A stretch of 64,000 bases of DNA from Filimonas lacunae (GTDB lineage Bacteria; Bacteroidota; Bacteroidia; Chitinophagales; Chitinophagaceae): contig NZ_AP017422.1 of assembly GCF_002355595.1 (NCBI RefSeq), forward strand, positions 3,534,001 to 3,598,000, given 5' to 3'. A program made the position numbers and the translations under genes. Positions 16,418-23,850 of the stretch are shown in pieces (positions within the stretch are counted from its first letter, which is position 1; every line of letters starts with the position of its first letter). The notes below the pieces were generated by a model that saw only the letters and a list, made by a program, of their open reading frames with translations, was not told the DNA's origin and did not search any database.

Positions 16418-16852
16418 TTATATTAAAGAGAAGAAGCGCCGGAATGAATTGGGATTATTCTTCCGTAACATTTCGCGTACCTCGGCTATTTTAGCCAGCA
16501 CTTTGGTCATGTTTTCCAGGTCCAGCTCGCCCTTTACTATATAATCAAAGGCCCCGTACTTTAATGCGCTCACGGCTGTTTCAATATGCTCCTGGCCCGA
16601 TAAAAAAACAACGTAAATATCCGGGTTAAAGCGCTTGATCTTTTTGAGTACATCAATGCCCGTTAATTCACGCATGCCATGATCGAGAAAGATGATATCA
16701 GGGTTTTCGGTGAGGTGATGCAGACAGTCGGCCCCACTCTCAAACAAAGAAAGATTGCTATAGCCTAATTTAGTCAGGTGCTGCTGGTAAACATGTAAAC
16801 AAAAAGCATCATCGTCTACCAGGAAAATTTTTACAGGATTGGATGTTTCCAT
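16418..16852 (-). CDS. Single-domain response regulator (REC only)
   Basis: A 144-residue protein made of one receiver domain: acidic pocket DDD at residues 13-15, phospho-acceptor Asp57 in IIFLDHGM, the switch serine in VVFLSGQ and the conserved lysine in DYIVKGE. There is no output domain; after about residue 125 only a short basic tail follows. It heads the polysaccharide export operon and so may adjust synthesis or export by protein-protein contact, like CheY-type regulators. The cognate kinase is not adjacent; the FIST/PAS pair at the left edge is one candidate. The promoter-like element at 16875 and inverted repeat at 16964 precede it. Confidence 0.88.
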   Translation of the reverse strand: METSNPVKIFLVDDDAFCLHVYQQHLTKLGYSNLSLFESGADCLHHLTENPDIIFLDHGMRELTGIDVLKKIKRFNPDIYVVFLSGQEHIETAVSALKYGAFDYIVKGELDLENMTKVLAKIAEVREMLRKNNPNSFRRFFSLI

Positions 16853-16874
16853 TGTATGTTGTTTACAGGTAGTC

Positions 16875-16890
16875 TTCCATTATGTTGCCA
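16875..16890 (-). promoter_or_regulatory. Sigma-54-like -24/-12 element
   Basis: The minus strand reads TTTTGGCA-ACATAA-TGGAA and ends 22 nt before the start codon at 16852. It is the third member of the TGGCA-N6-T(G/A)GAA set. No TAnnTTTG -7 element of the housekeeping Bacteroidota type is seen in this gap. Confidence 0.5.
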
Positions 16891-16963
16891 AAACATAATA
16901 CACTCATATTCAATGCACTAATTGAGGATTGCTGAAATAGTTATTCCATAACACGGACTGATA

Positions 16964-16978
16964 TTCCACCTGACGGAA
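16964..16978. promoter_or_regulatory. Inverted repeat TTCCACC-T-GACGGAA, putative activator-binding site
   Basis: The third copy of the cluster-specific inverted repeat, 111 bp upstream of the response regulator start and 73 bp beyond the -24-like block. The right arm differs at two positions from the perfect copy at 4181. No clear second copy is seen at +21 here. Confidence 0.5.
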
Positions 16979-17034
16979 ATCATTATCTGTTCCCGCATCC
17001 TGTAGTAGCTTTAGCAACACCTACTTTGAACCTG

Positions 17035-17471
17035 ATGAAAAAAGCAATAGGGATATACCTGGCAGTTTGCTTTGCCACCTCCTGGCTACTGTGGCTGCCT
17101 TTTGTGCTTAACCATATTTGTAACACACAATGGCCAACGCTTCCTTACCAGTTTTTTATGGCATCGGCCGGCCCTTTTCTGGCAGCCATAAGTGCCCAAT
17201 GGTATGCTACTGGTTTTCGCTGCATGCTTCGTTCACCAGCATGGGTTGGGGTATTATTGGCTGGGGCATTAGTTTAACCTATGGCTCTGTGCTGCTAAGC
17301 TGGTTGTATATAAAAAGTAACTATAGCATTATACCGGTTGTAATATGGCACGGCGGGTTTGATTTACTTACTGCCGGGGATTATGTAGCGGCTGCGGTTC
17401 CGGCCACCTGCAGCATGCTGGTGATCATTCAGGGTATTTTTTTATTCCGTCGTATTCCCCAACTGTACTAA
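17035..17471 (+). pseudogene. CPBP-type intramembrane protease remnant (frameshift and internal deletion)
   Basis: The first frame encodes MKKAIGIYLAVCFATSWLLW and ASAGPFLAAISAQW, a typical N-terminus of CPBP (CAAX protease/bacteriocin-processing) membrane proteins, then stops at 17277. A second frame continues with GISLTYGSVLLSWLYIKSN and VVIWHGGFDLL, typical of the last conserved helices with the terminal histidine motif. The central EExxxR and FxxxH blocks are missing. The whole stretch is about 145 codons against a usual 220-280. I read it as a gene inactivated by an internal deletion plus frameshift. It lies directly beside the repeat island at 17.5-18.1 kb, which may have favoured rearrangement. 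Confidence 0.65.
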
Positions 17472-17527
17472 TATGAATGGAATCCTATTTCCTAATAGCC
17501 CCCATTATTAATAAATCCCTCCATTTC

Positions 17528-18110
17528 TCCCACCTGCTGGCTCCTTCCAGCGTACTGCTGCGTCTTTCGTCCGTACGGATGGAGCATCCATCCGTACGGA
17601 CGAGTGCCGGGAAAGTAAAAATGGCTCCTTGTTGTGTACTTTTTGCTTATTGGTTAGTACTACTCCATGCTTCTATTAAGAGGTTTTGTCTCCACTTTTT
17701 ACCCTCCCGTTCTTCATTCGTACGCACGAATCACTCAGCAAAACGGATGAGTCATTGGACAGAATGCACTTGACTCTCCTCCTATGGAAGCAAACTCCCG
17801 GCGGTATGCTGGAAGGAGTCAGCAGATGGGATGAATGACTCATCCGTACTACTCAGAGCCTCCTCCCATGGAAGCAAACTCCCGGCGGTACACCGGAAGG
17901 AGCCAGCAGGTGGGATGAATAACTCATCCCACCTGCCGAGTCATTCATTCCATGGGAGCGAACTACTGGCTGTACGTACGAATGTGTAAGCAGGTGGGAT
18001 GGATGAGTCAACAGTACGGACAGGCCCTTCATCCCATGGGAGCCGCCATCCATCTGTACTGCTGAGTGATCCATCCGTTCGGATGAGCTGTGGGAAAGTA
18101 GTTTTCTTGA
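17528..18110. repeat. Island of 84-bp-period direct repeats with inverted copies
   Basis: The anchor CYATGGRAG occurs at 17782, 17866, 17950 and 18034, exactly 84 bp apart. A second anchor, TGGGATGRAT, occurs at 17827, 17911 and 17995 with the same period. Units have diverged but share CAAACTCCCGGCGGTA and GGAAGGAGCCAGCAGG-like blocks. A reverse-complement copy lies at 17528-17548, matching 17895-17915 over 21 bases without mismatch. The period is a multiple of three, so one minus-strand frame shows a 28-residue repeat, but it is interrupted and not gene-like. Confidence 0.85.
17567..17603. repeat. Perfect 17-bp inverted repeat, 3-nt loop
   Basis: Arms 17567-17583 and 17587-17603 are exact reverse complements around GCA, containing the self-complementary CCGTACGG twice. 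It could form a long cruciform or hairpin. There is no T-run on either side, so it is not a standard terminator. Confidence 0.9.
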
Positions 18111-18249
18111 CCACTGACACATAAAAAAATGGGTGCTACCCTGTCCTATCTGCTGTTTTGAAAGCATTGATCTCAGGTAACACCCACGTCTTTATTATAG
18201 ACGCTTTTAGAAAGGAATCTTTCATTCCACTTGCGCGATCATACAAAAA

Positions 18250-18438
18250 TTATTTTCGGCAATTCAAATACGTCATTATTTCATCTTTATATGGCCCTGC
18301 TTCTTCAATGGCTTCCACAATGAGTTCATACTGCATCAGCGGAAACTGGCGGTGCATATAGGCAACTTCCTCTGGATCATCTTTGTTGATCTTTACGCGC
18401 TCTTCAGTGGTGGCGGCGGTGTTTGTACAGTCTGACAT
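18250..18438 (-). CDS. DUF3606-like small protein
   Basis: A 62-residue protein. After a short N-terminal tail it shows KINKDDPEEVAYMHRQFPL, then YELIVEAIEEAGPYKDEIMTYL. This matches the helix pattern of DUF3606 proteins (R/K-I-N-x-D-D/E-E...W/Y...F...L-x-E-A-V-x-x-V-G...V-x-x-Y-L). The function of the family is unknown. It stands alone, read towards the repeat island, with no operon partner. The match is from memory of the family pattern, so moderate confidence. Confidence 0.65.
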   Translation of the reverse strand: MSDCTNTAATTEERVKINKDDPEEVAYMHRQFPLMQYELIVEAIEEAGPYKDEIMTYLNCRK

Positions 18439-18702
18439 AGTGTTTGTTTTAGGTTATATAGTATACCTATCTATTCCCGTGCCAGAACGTTATCAGTTGA
18501 ATGTCAACACATCGTTTGCCTTAACCAGACTTGTGGCGGCTATAATTGTGTTTTTTTGGGGTGTGTAAGGGGCTGGTAATATAGTGGCCGGTAGTCGCTC
18601 TCCCTATCGTGAGTATACCCTGCGTTCACCTTTAAAGCGTTCAGATTTTTTAAGGTAGTAAATATTTTGAAGACATTATTTTCGTAGAAAGAGACGATTG
18701 TT

Positions 18703-19224
18703 ATGGCAAAATACGTATGTGAAAATCCGCCTGCTCCAGGTATGTATGGAAAATTACAGGTATATATACGAGAAGGAATTACCCTTGGACGTATACCCAG
18801 CCCATTGTGCAGGAAACGTGTGAAAACCGCCCCGGAATTTGCTAAAACACGTAAGTATGCGGAATTGCTGGCTACTGCTTCTCCATTGGCTTCTGAGGTA
18901 CATAAGATGCTGCCGGTAAACCGGGAACGCAAGCATTATCAATTGCTGGCGGGGAAGGCTATTCAGTGGTTGAAGGAAGGTAGAACGGTGGAGGAAGTGC
19001 GGGTGTTGTTGGTGGAAGCGGGGGAAATGGTGCGCAGGGAGTTGGAGCCCAAAAACATAAAGACATCGTTGAGAAGAAGGATAACTTGCAGAAAATCATC
19101 AATGCATATTCATTTAAAAATTGACTCAGCAGTAAGAAAAAGACCTATAAAACAACACATTCTACTATATGATATTTTTTCCATTAGATATTTTGTTCAT
19201 AAGCCAACCTTAGTACCACTATAA
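18703..19224 (+). CDS. Small hypothetical protein of a Bacteroidota-type family
   Basis: 173 residues, no signal peptide or membrane segment. The N-terminal part (MAKYVCENPPAPGMYGKLQV, then RIPSPLCRKRVKTAPEFAKT) is rich in Lys/Arg/Pro and followed by helical segments with ASPLASEVHKMLP and AIQWLKEGRTVEEVRVLL. I recall similar short basic proteins scattered in Chitinophagaceae genomes but cannot name a function. The last ~55 residues (after ELEPKNIKTS) look unlike the rest and may be a run-on past an ancestral stop. It stands alone between gene-poor stretches. Confidence 0.55.
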   Translation: MAKYVCENPPAPGMYGKLQVYIREGITLGRIPSPLCRKRVKTAPEFAKTRKYAELLATASPLASEVHKMLPVNRERKHYQLLAGKAIQWLKEGRTVEEVRVLLVEAGEMVRRELEPKNIKTSLRRRITCRKSSMHIHLKIDSAVRKRPIKQHILLYDIFSIRYFVHKPTLVPL

Positions 19225-19748
19225 CAATATAATGGAAGTCTATCATTAATAAAGTACTTGCACAATTATACATACAACATAAGGATTATTACCAGAAGAA
19301 AGGTTATTTCCATCTTCTGACAGTGGAAGTCATATGCATATAGAAGTTAATGGCATGTCGCAGGATGAAATCGAAGCTTTCATATATGATGTGCAAAACG
19401 CACAATTAAACAGATTAGACAAAACAATAATGGCCTAAAATGACATGTGCCCATAACATCAAACGTCAACTTATAGAAGTTTATGATCCTGTTATCCCTC
19501 ACATCCACAGCGCTGATGCATACCTGCCCTACGGCGGCATAAAAACGGCCTTCGTGTTTCAATGCACCCAACTGCTGGGTTTTCCGTTATGTAGAAATAC
19601 ATAAACACTTCTTTAAATCCCGCCGGTGCGGCTATTGCTTTTTACATAGCAATAAAGCATACATCACTAAAACAAGCAACACTACAGCTAATGGCAGCTG
19701 TAAATAATTCCCGGCACAATTAGTGATTTCCAATGGAAAACACCACAG
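19225..19748. other. Gene-poor stretch with small reading-frame remnants
   Basis: About 520 bp. It holds an open frame at 19283-19438 ending MSQDEIEAFIYDVQNAQLNR and the 54-codon frame listed separately at 19440. Both read protein-like and on the plus strand, so they may be debris of one or two older genes. The region is AT-rich compared with its flanks. No repeats or RNA genes were recognised. Confidence 0.4.
19440..19604 (+). CDS. Candidate small ORF, 54 residues, unknown
   Basis: An ATG-started frame encoding MTCAHNIKRQLIEVYDPVIP, then SADAYLPYGGIKTAFVFQCT, then LLGFPLCRNT. The composition is protein-like and codon use resembles neighbouring genes, but there is no recognisable family and no clear ribosome site. 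It could equally be a fragment of a decayed gene. It begins immediately after another short plus-strand frame. Confidence 0.3.
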   Translation: MTCAHNIKRQLIEVYDPVIPHIHSADAYLPYGGIKTAFVFQCTQLLGFPLCRNT

Positions 19749-21161
19749 ATGAGAATTGCTTTTCATGGAGCGGCACAAACTGTCACAGGCTCTAAACACT
19801 TGATTACTTTAGAAGATGGAACCGCTATATTGCTCGATTGCGGAATGTTCCAGGGCATGGGCGCACAAACGGAAAGCCTGAACCAGTCTTTCGGGTTTGA
19901 TGCAGCGCAGGTAAGCTTTGTAATACTGTCCCATGCGCATATTGACCATAGCGGGTTGTTGCCTAAGCTGGTGAAAGAAGGGTTTAAGGGTAAAATTTAT
20001 TGTACCGCCCCTACGAGACAGTTAGCCAGCATTCTGTTGCTTGACTCAGCTAATATTCAGAAAAACACAGCGCATACACCACATGGCAGCAAAGAAGAAA
20101 TACCCTCCGATCCGTTTTACGATGTAGACGACGTAATAGCCACCTTGCCCTTACTGGAAGTAGTGGACTATAATACCTGGACGGTGTTGCAGCCAGGTGT
20201 GGAGCTGTTGCTAACCGATGCCGGCCATTTGCTGGGCAGTGCAGCCGTACACCTGAAAATTACAGAAGACGATATTACCCAACAGGTAACCTTCAGCGGC
20301 GATATTGGCCGGTACCGCCATCCCCTGCTTTGTCCGCCACAGGAGTTTCCGCAGGCAGACTATATCATTATGGAAAGCACCTATGGCGCCAGTCTGCACG
20401 ATCCCTTGTTCAGCACTACCGACGAACTGATGAAGCTGATACAGGATACCTGCATCCGTAAAAAAGGAAAATTAGTGATACCCGCATTCAGCCTGGGACG
20501 TACACAAGAGCTATTGGTGTACCTGAAACAATTAACCCTGGAAAACAGGCTGGGCGATATCCCGGTAATTGTAGACAGTCCGCTGAGCCTGGCTGCAACG
20601 GAGATATTTACCGAGTACACCAACTGCTTTAACGAGCGTATTGCCGCACTGGCACAAGCCAATGAAAATCCGTTTGAGTTTCCGGGCCTGCATTGGACAC
20701 GATGTGTAGAAGACAGCATTAAGATCAAAGGCATTACCGAACCCGCTATTATCATTGCGGCAAGCGGCATGGCCGATGCCGGACGCATTCGCCATCATAT
20801 AGCAGACACCATACAGGATGCCAATAACACGATATTGCTGGTAGGCTATTGCGCTCCCGGTTCGCTGGGCGGACAGCTATTGTCAGGCGCACAGGAAGTA
20901 GTGATTAACGGTCAGGAATACCCCGTGATGGCTTCTGTTAAAAGTATGAGTAGCATGAGCGCTCATGGCGATTATGAAAACCTTTGTCAATTCCTTGCCT
21001 GCCAGGAACCGGCAGCCGTGAAAAAGATCTTCCTGGTACATGGCGAGCCGAAAGTGCAGGAAGAATTACAGAAACGATTACAGCATAAAGGCTTTATGCA
21101 GGTACATATACCAGAGCTGCACGAAGTATGCGCGTTATCCCAGGTGCCGGTAGCCGTGTAA
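19749..21161 (+). CDS. Beta-CASP metallo-beta-lactamase-fold hydrolase (RNase-like)
   Basis: A 470-residue protein of the CPSF/YSH1-type beta-CASP group. It shows the metal-binding motif SHAHIDHSG, DAGHLLGSA and GDIGRYRHPLL in the MBL core, then MESTYGASLH opening the beta-CASP domain, and C-terminal RMMBL-type motifs SAHGDYENL and VHGEPKVQEEL. Such enzymes are predicted endo- or exoribonucleases acting on RNA in the cytoplasm. It is monocistronic. An inverted-repeat terminator follows at 21167-21211. Confidence 0.9.
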   Translation: MRIAFHGAAQTVTGSKHLITLEDGTAILLDCGMFQGMGAQTESLNQSFGFDAAQVSFVILSHAHIDHSGLLPKLVKEGFKGKIYCTAPTRQLASILLLDSANIQKNTAHTPHGSKEEIPSDPFYDVDDVIATLPLLEVVDYNTWTVLQPGVELLLTDAGHLLGSAAVHLKITEDDITQQVTFSGDIGRYRHPLLCPPQEFPQADYIIMESTYGASLHDPLFSTTDELMKLIQDTCIRKKGKLVIPAFSLGRTQELLVYLKQLTLENRLGDIPVIVDSPLSLAATEIFTEYTNCFNERIAALAQANENPFEFPGLHWTRCVEDSIKIKGITEPAIIIAASGMADAGRIRHHIADTIQDANNTILLVGYCAPGSLGGQLLSGAQEVVINGQEYPVMASVKSMSSMSAHGDYENLCQFLACQEPAAVKKIFLVHGEPKVQEELQKRLQHKGFMQVHIPELHEVCALSQVPVAV

Positions 21162-21166
21162 ATATA

Positions 21167-21211
21167 CATGCCTGCTGTCATCGCATTTTCACGGCGCTGC
21201 CAGCAGGCATG
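21167..21211. terminator. Bidirectional hairpin between convergent genes
   Basis: Arms CATGCCTGCTG (21167-21177) and CAGCAGGCATG (21201-21211) are exact complements in the 60-bp gap between the convergent beta-CASP and GH2 genes. The loop is long (23 nt) and the T-run weak. Confidence 0.55.
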
Positions 21212-21221
21212 CTCCTTTCGC

Positions 21222-22997
21222 TTATTTACCAGATGCCAGCAATCCTGCCGGCACTTTTAATGCACCCGATGCAAAATCAATTAACCCGTTGCGCTCTTCT
21301 TCAATATCGGTAGCCTGTGTGTATACATCACCGGCAATAGGTCTTTTTCGCAATTCCGCTTTAAAAAGCGTTATCTGTTTACTACGTTCATTGTTATCAT
21401 TTGGGCCGCCATAATCGGCAAAACCAAATCCACCCCATTCGCTCACCATCAATGGCACCTGTTTTCTGAAAAAGAACGGATCGCCCACTACCAGCGGAAA
21501 AGCCACTACGCCCGATTGTTTACCAATGGTAAGCAAGTCCAGCAGCTCGGCCCATTTGGTAATATTGGCAGTATACATATGTGCAGTAAGCAGATCGCTT
21601 TTTAAGCGCCCTTCAAAGGAAATATGCTGCCAGCCGTCGTTGTCTACCACCAGGAATTCGGGATGCGCCAACTGCATAAAATGATACATATCGGTTATGT
21701 ACTGGCGCGTTTCGGGATTAGTAGCAATATCCTGCGCGCCCCAGTCTTCATTGTATAAACTCCATATAATAATAGAAGGATGCGTACCCGTTAAGGCCAG
21801 CATACGCAGCAACTCGGCCCGGTGGTTTTCGCGGCTTTTAGGAGACGACCGGTGCGGACTGGGCACTTCTACCCACAACAGCATACCCAGCTTATCGGCC
21901 AGGTCATAAATACGCGGATCAACACCGGCTATATGTATACGCACCAGGTTACACCCCAGCGCTTTCATTGCATACATATGTTGTTTAATGAGCTCATACC
22001 CGGCCACACCGGGCTGGTACAATATGCCATCCAGGTACACCGGTGTATTATTCAGGTAAATATGTCCTCCCCTGGCTTCTATCTTCCTTAGCCCAAAAAG
22101 CGTTTCAATTTCTGCACTGTATCCCGCTGCATCCTGTAACAGTGCTACCAGCCTGTATAAATGCGGGCTTTCCGGCGTCCAGTGCAGCGCATTGGGTATG
22201 GCAATTACCAGGCGTTGTTTTTTCTGCCCGGCTTCTATCAGCATCGAATATTCATCTGTAGCAACAGGCAGGTCGGGCAACTGCCCCTGTTTAAACACCT
22301 GTAGCCTGATCGTATACATTCCTGCATCGTGAATGCGCGTGGTAAAGTTGAACCGTACCAGGTTATCTTCAATAGTGCTTACTACGCCCATGCGCGAGCG
22401 CAGGCGGTTGCGTTCTACGGTTTCCAGCCAGATGCTGCGTACGCCGCCGGTATAGGTCTGGTACCAGATGCCGCCCCGTTTGTATACCAATGATTCCTGT
22501 TTACCCCTGGGCGTATCAGCATCCATCGAACTTTCAATACGAATGGTCAACCGGCTTACTGCCTGTAGCAGACTATCATCCAGCTCGTACGAAAAGGAAG
22601 TATACTCTCCCCTATGCACCTCTTCCCCTTCTATGGTGCTTAGTAAAACACCATTTAACCAAACGCGCGTTTCGTATCCACAGGCACCCAGGGTTAATTG
22701 CAGCAGCGAATAAGGATCTCTGTTGGCACCGTGCTGTTCCGGAACGGGAAACTCCCTTTCGTACCAGGCCACAATGGAACCGCTCCAATATCCCTGGGCA
22801 GGCTGTAGCCTGGCCATATGGGTTTCTACACTGCCCGGCCAATGGGCAGTATGTGTGTAAGTATGTGCCAGTTGCCACTGTTCCGTTAATCCTTTATTAT
22901 CCGTATCTGGTTGAAACTTCCATTCGCCGTCCAGCAATACAAATGAGTTGGGACGGATAACCGCCCTGGGCAGCGGATTGTTATCATCTATATACAT
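21222..22997 (-). CDS. Glycoside hydrolase family 2 (beta-glucuronidase/galactosidase-like)
   Basis: About 591 residues with the GH2 layout: an N-terminal sugar-binding jelly roll (FVLLDGEWKF, WLNGVLL), an immunoglobulin-like domain and a TIM barrel. The acid/base pair lies in IIIWSLYNEDWG (Asn-Glu) and the nucleophile in MVSEWGGFGFADYGG. There is no signal peptide, so it is likely cytoplasmic. I chose the ATG at 22997; an in-frame ATG at 23015 is possible. It is transcribed divergently from the ECF sigma/PUL genes and may process oligosaccharides released by that locus, although the substrate (beta-glucuronide, galactoside or mannoside) is not clear from sequence. Confidence 0.87.
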   Translation of the reverse strand: MYIDDNNPLPRAVIRPNSFVLLDGEWKFQPDTDNKGLTEQWQLAHTYTHTAHWPGSVETHMARLQPAQGYWSGSIVAWYEREFPVPEQHGANRDPYSLLQLTLGACGYETRVWLNGVLLSTIEGEEVHRGEYTSFSYELDDSLLQAVSRLTIRIESSMDADTPRGKQESLVYKRGGIWYQTYTGGVRSIWLETVERNRLRSRMGVVSTIEDNLVRFNFTTRIHDAGMYTIRLQVFKQGQLPDLPVATDEYSMLIEAGQKKQRLVIAIPNALHWTPESPHLYRLVALLQDAAGYSAEIETLFGLRKIEARGGHIYLNNTPVYLDGILYQPGVAGYELIKQHMYAMKALGCNLVRIHIAGVDPRIYDLADKLGMLLWVEVPSPHRSSPKSRENHRAELLRMLALTGTHPSIIIWSLYNEDWGAQDIATNPETRQYITDMYHFMQLAHPEFLVVDNDGWQHISFEGRLKSDLLTAHMYTANITKWAELLDLLTIGKQSGVVAFPLVVGDPFFFRKQVPLMVSEWGGFGFADYGGPNDNNERSKQITLFKAELRKRPIAGDVYTQATDIEEERNGLIDFASGALKVPAGLLASGK

Positions 22998-23151
22998 TAT
23001 TAAAAAACGCAACAAAATCGTACCGTGGCAATAAGGACGCTACAAAGCAACACTTTGTGAAGAATGGGGAAAATGCGCCTGAGTAAATAGAAGTAAGTGT
23101 AACAGATATATCCTTTTTTTTCCTACTTTAGAAGCCTAACGATGCCACGCT

Positions 23152-23751
23152 TTGCCATTTGTTCCACCATATAACGAACCGGAACTGCTATTGTGCCTTT
23201 CCAAAGGTGATCCCGATGCTTACCGCGCCCTTTTTGAGCAGTATTGGGATGCCGTATATGCCATTGCCCTGAAACTGTGCAAACAGCCCGAACTGGCGAA
23301 AGACCTGGCGCAGGAATCATTTATCAAAATATGGAACCATCGCGATAAACTTACCGGGGTTACGCATTTTACACCTTTCCTGTTTACGTTGACGCGCCAC
23401 CTGGTAATTGACCACCTGCGCCGCAAAGTGTTTACCGTAGGCAACGAAGCGTATTTAACCGCCTATTTCAGCGATGATGCCGGTACACCGCAGGAGAAAG
23501 CAGAATATAAAGAACTGGAACACCTGCTGAACCGGGCGGTAAACAGCCTGCCCCCGCAAATGCAGCAGGTGTTCCGGCTTAGTCGTTTTGAAGGATTAAG
23601 CCATGCCGAAATAGCCCTGCGGATGAACATTACCCGTGTTACCTCCAAATCGTACATGGTGCGGGCTCTCAACGGCATACGGCAGTATTTAAGCCAGTAT
23701 AGCGATGAACAATACCTGCTGCCGCTGCTGCTGTGTTTACTGCTGGGATAA
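23152..23751 (+). CDS. ECF sigma factor (FecI-like)
   Basis: A 199-residue sigma-70 family protein. Region 2 is visible as DPDAYRALFEQYWDAVYAIA, then LAKDLAQESFIKIWNHRDKL; region 4 as LPPQMQQVFRLSRFEGLSHA, with HAEIALRMNIT as helix-turn-helix. With the following FecR gene it forms the sigma/anti-sigma pair that typically controls a SusC/SusD locus in response to substrate at the receptor. The only plausible start is TTG at 23152: a stop lies 13 bp upstream and no ATG or GTG occurs before the conserved region. The C-terminus is unusually hydrophobic (YLLPLLLCLLLG). A TACTTTA sequence at 23122 may be part of its promoter. Confidence 0.92.
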   Translation: MPFVPPYNEPELLLCLSKGDPDAYRALFEQYWDAVYAIALKLCKQPELAKDLAQESFIKIWNHRDKLTGVTHFTPFLFTLTRHLVIDHLRRKVFTVGNEAYLTAYFSDDAGTPQEKAEYKELEHLLNRAVNSLPPQMQQVFRLSRFEGLSHAEIALRMNITRVTSKSYMVRALNGIRQYLSQYSDEQYLLPLLLCLLLG

Positions 23752-23850
23752 AAATATTTTTACACCCACGCATTCCCCCGCTTCTAAATTACGTCTTGTT
23801 AGTAACAGCCCGTTTTACAGGTAGCCAATACGGGTGCTTTAACAAGCCAT

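Larger units (their letters stand above)
17472..18249. other. Gene-free stretch dominated by repeats
   Basis: About 780 bp without a credible gene. Most of it is the repeat island described separately (84-bp direct period, inverted copies, a 37-bp palindrome). Frames open on either strand here encode only the translated repeat and lack homology or initiation signals. The last ~130 bp hold no recognised signal. Confidence 0.7.

Noticed and set aside
17567-17603. Intrinsic terminator for the CPBP remnant
   Set aside because: The palindrome is perfect but has no T-run on either strand; it is treated as part of the repeat island.
17782-18110. CRISPR array
   Set aside because: The repeats are continuous and degenerate with an 84-bp period. 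There are no constant 24-40-bp repeats separated by unique spacers and no cas genes.
17853-18167. Minus-strand frame of 104 codons in the repeat island
   Set aside because: It is the translated 84-bp repeat, interrupted by stops in other units, with no initiation signal or homologue known to me.
19726-19739. TTTCCAATGGAAA as a fourth polysaccharide-type inverted repeat
   Set aside because: It lacks the ACC/GGT core, is 10 bp from the start codon of the beta-CASP gene, and has no TGGCA-N6-TNGAA partner.
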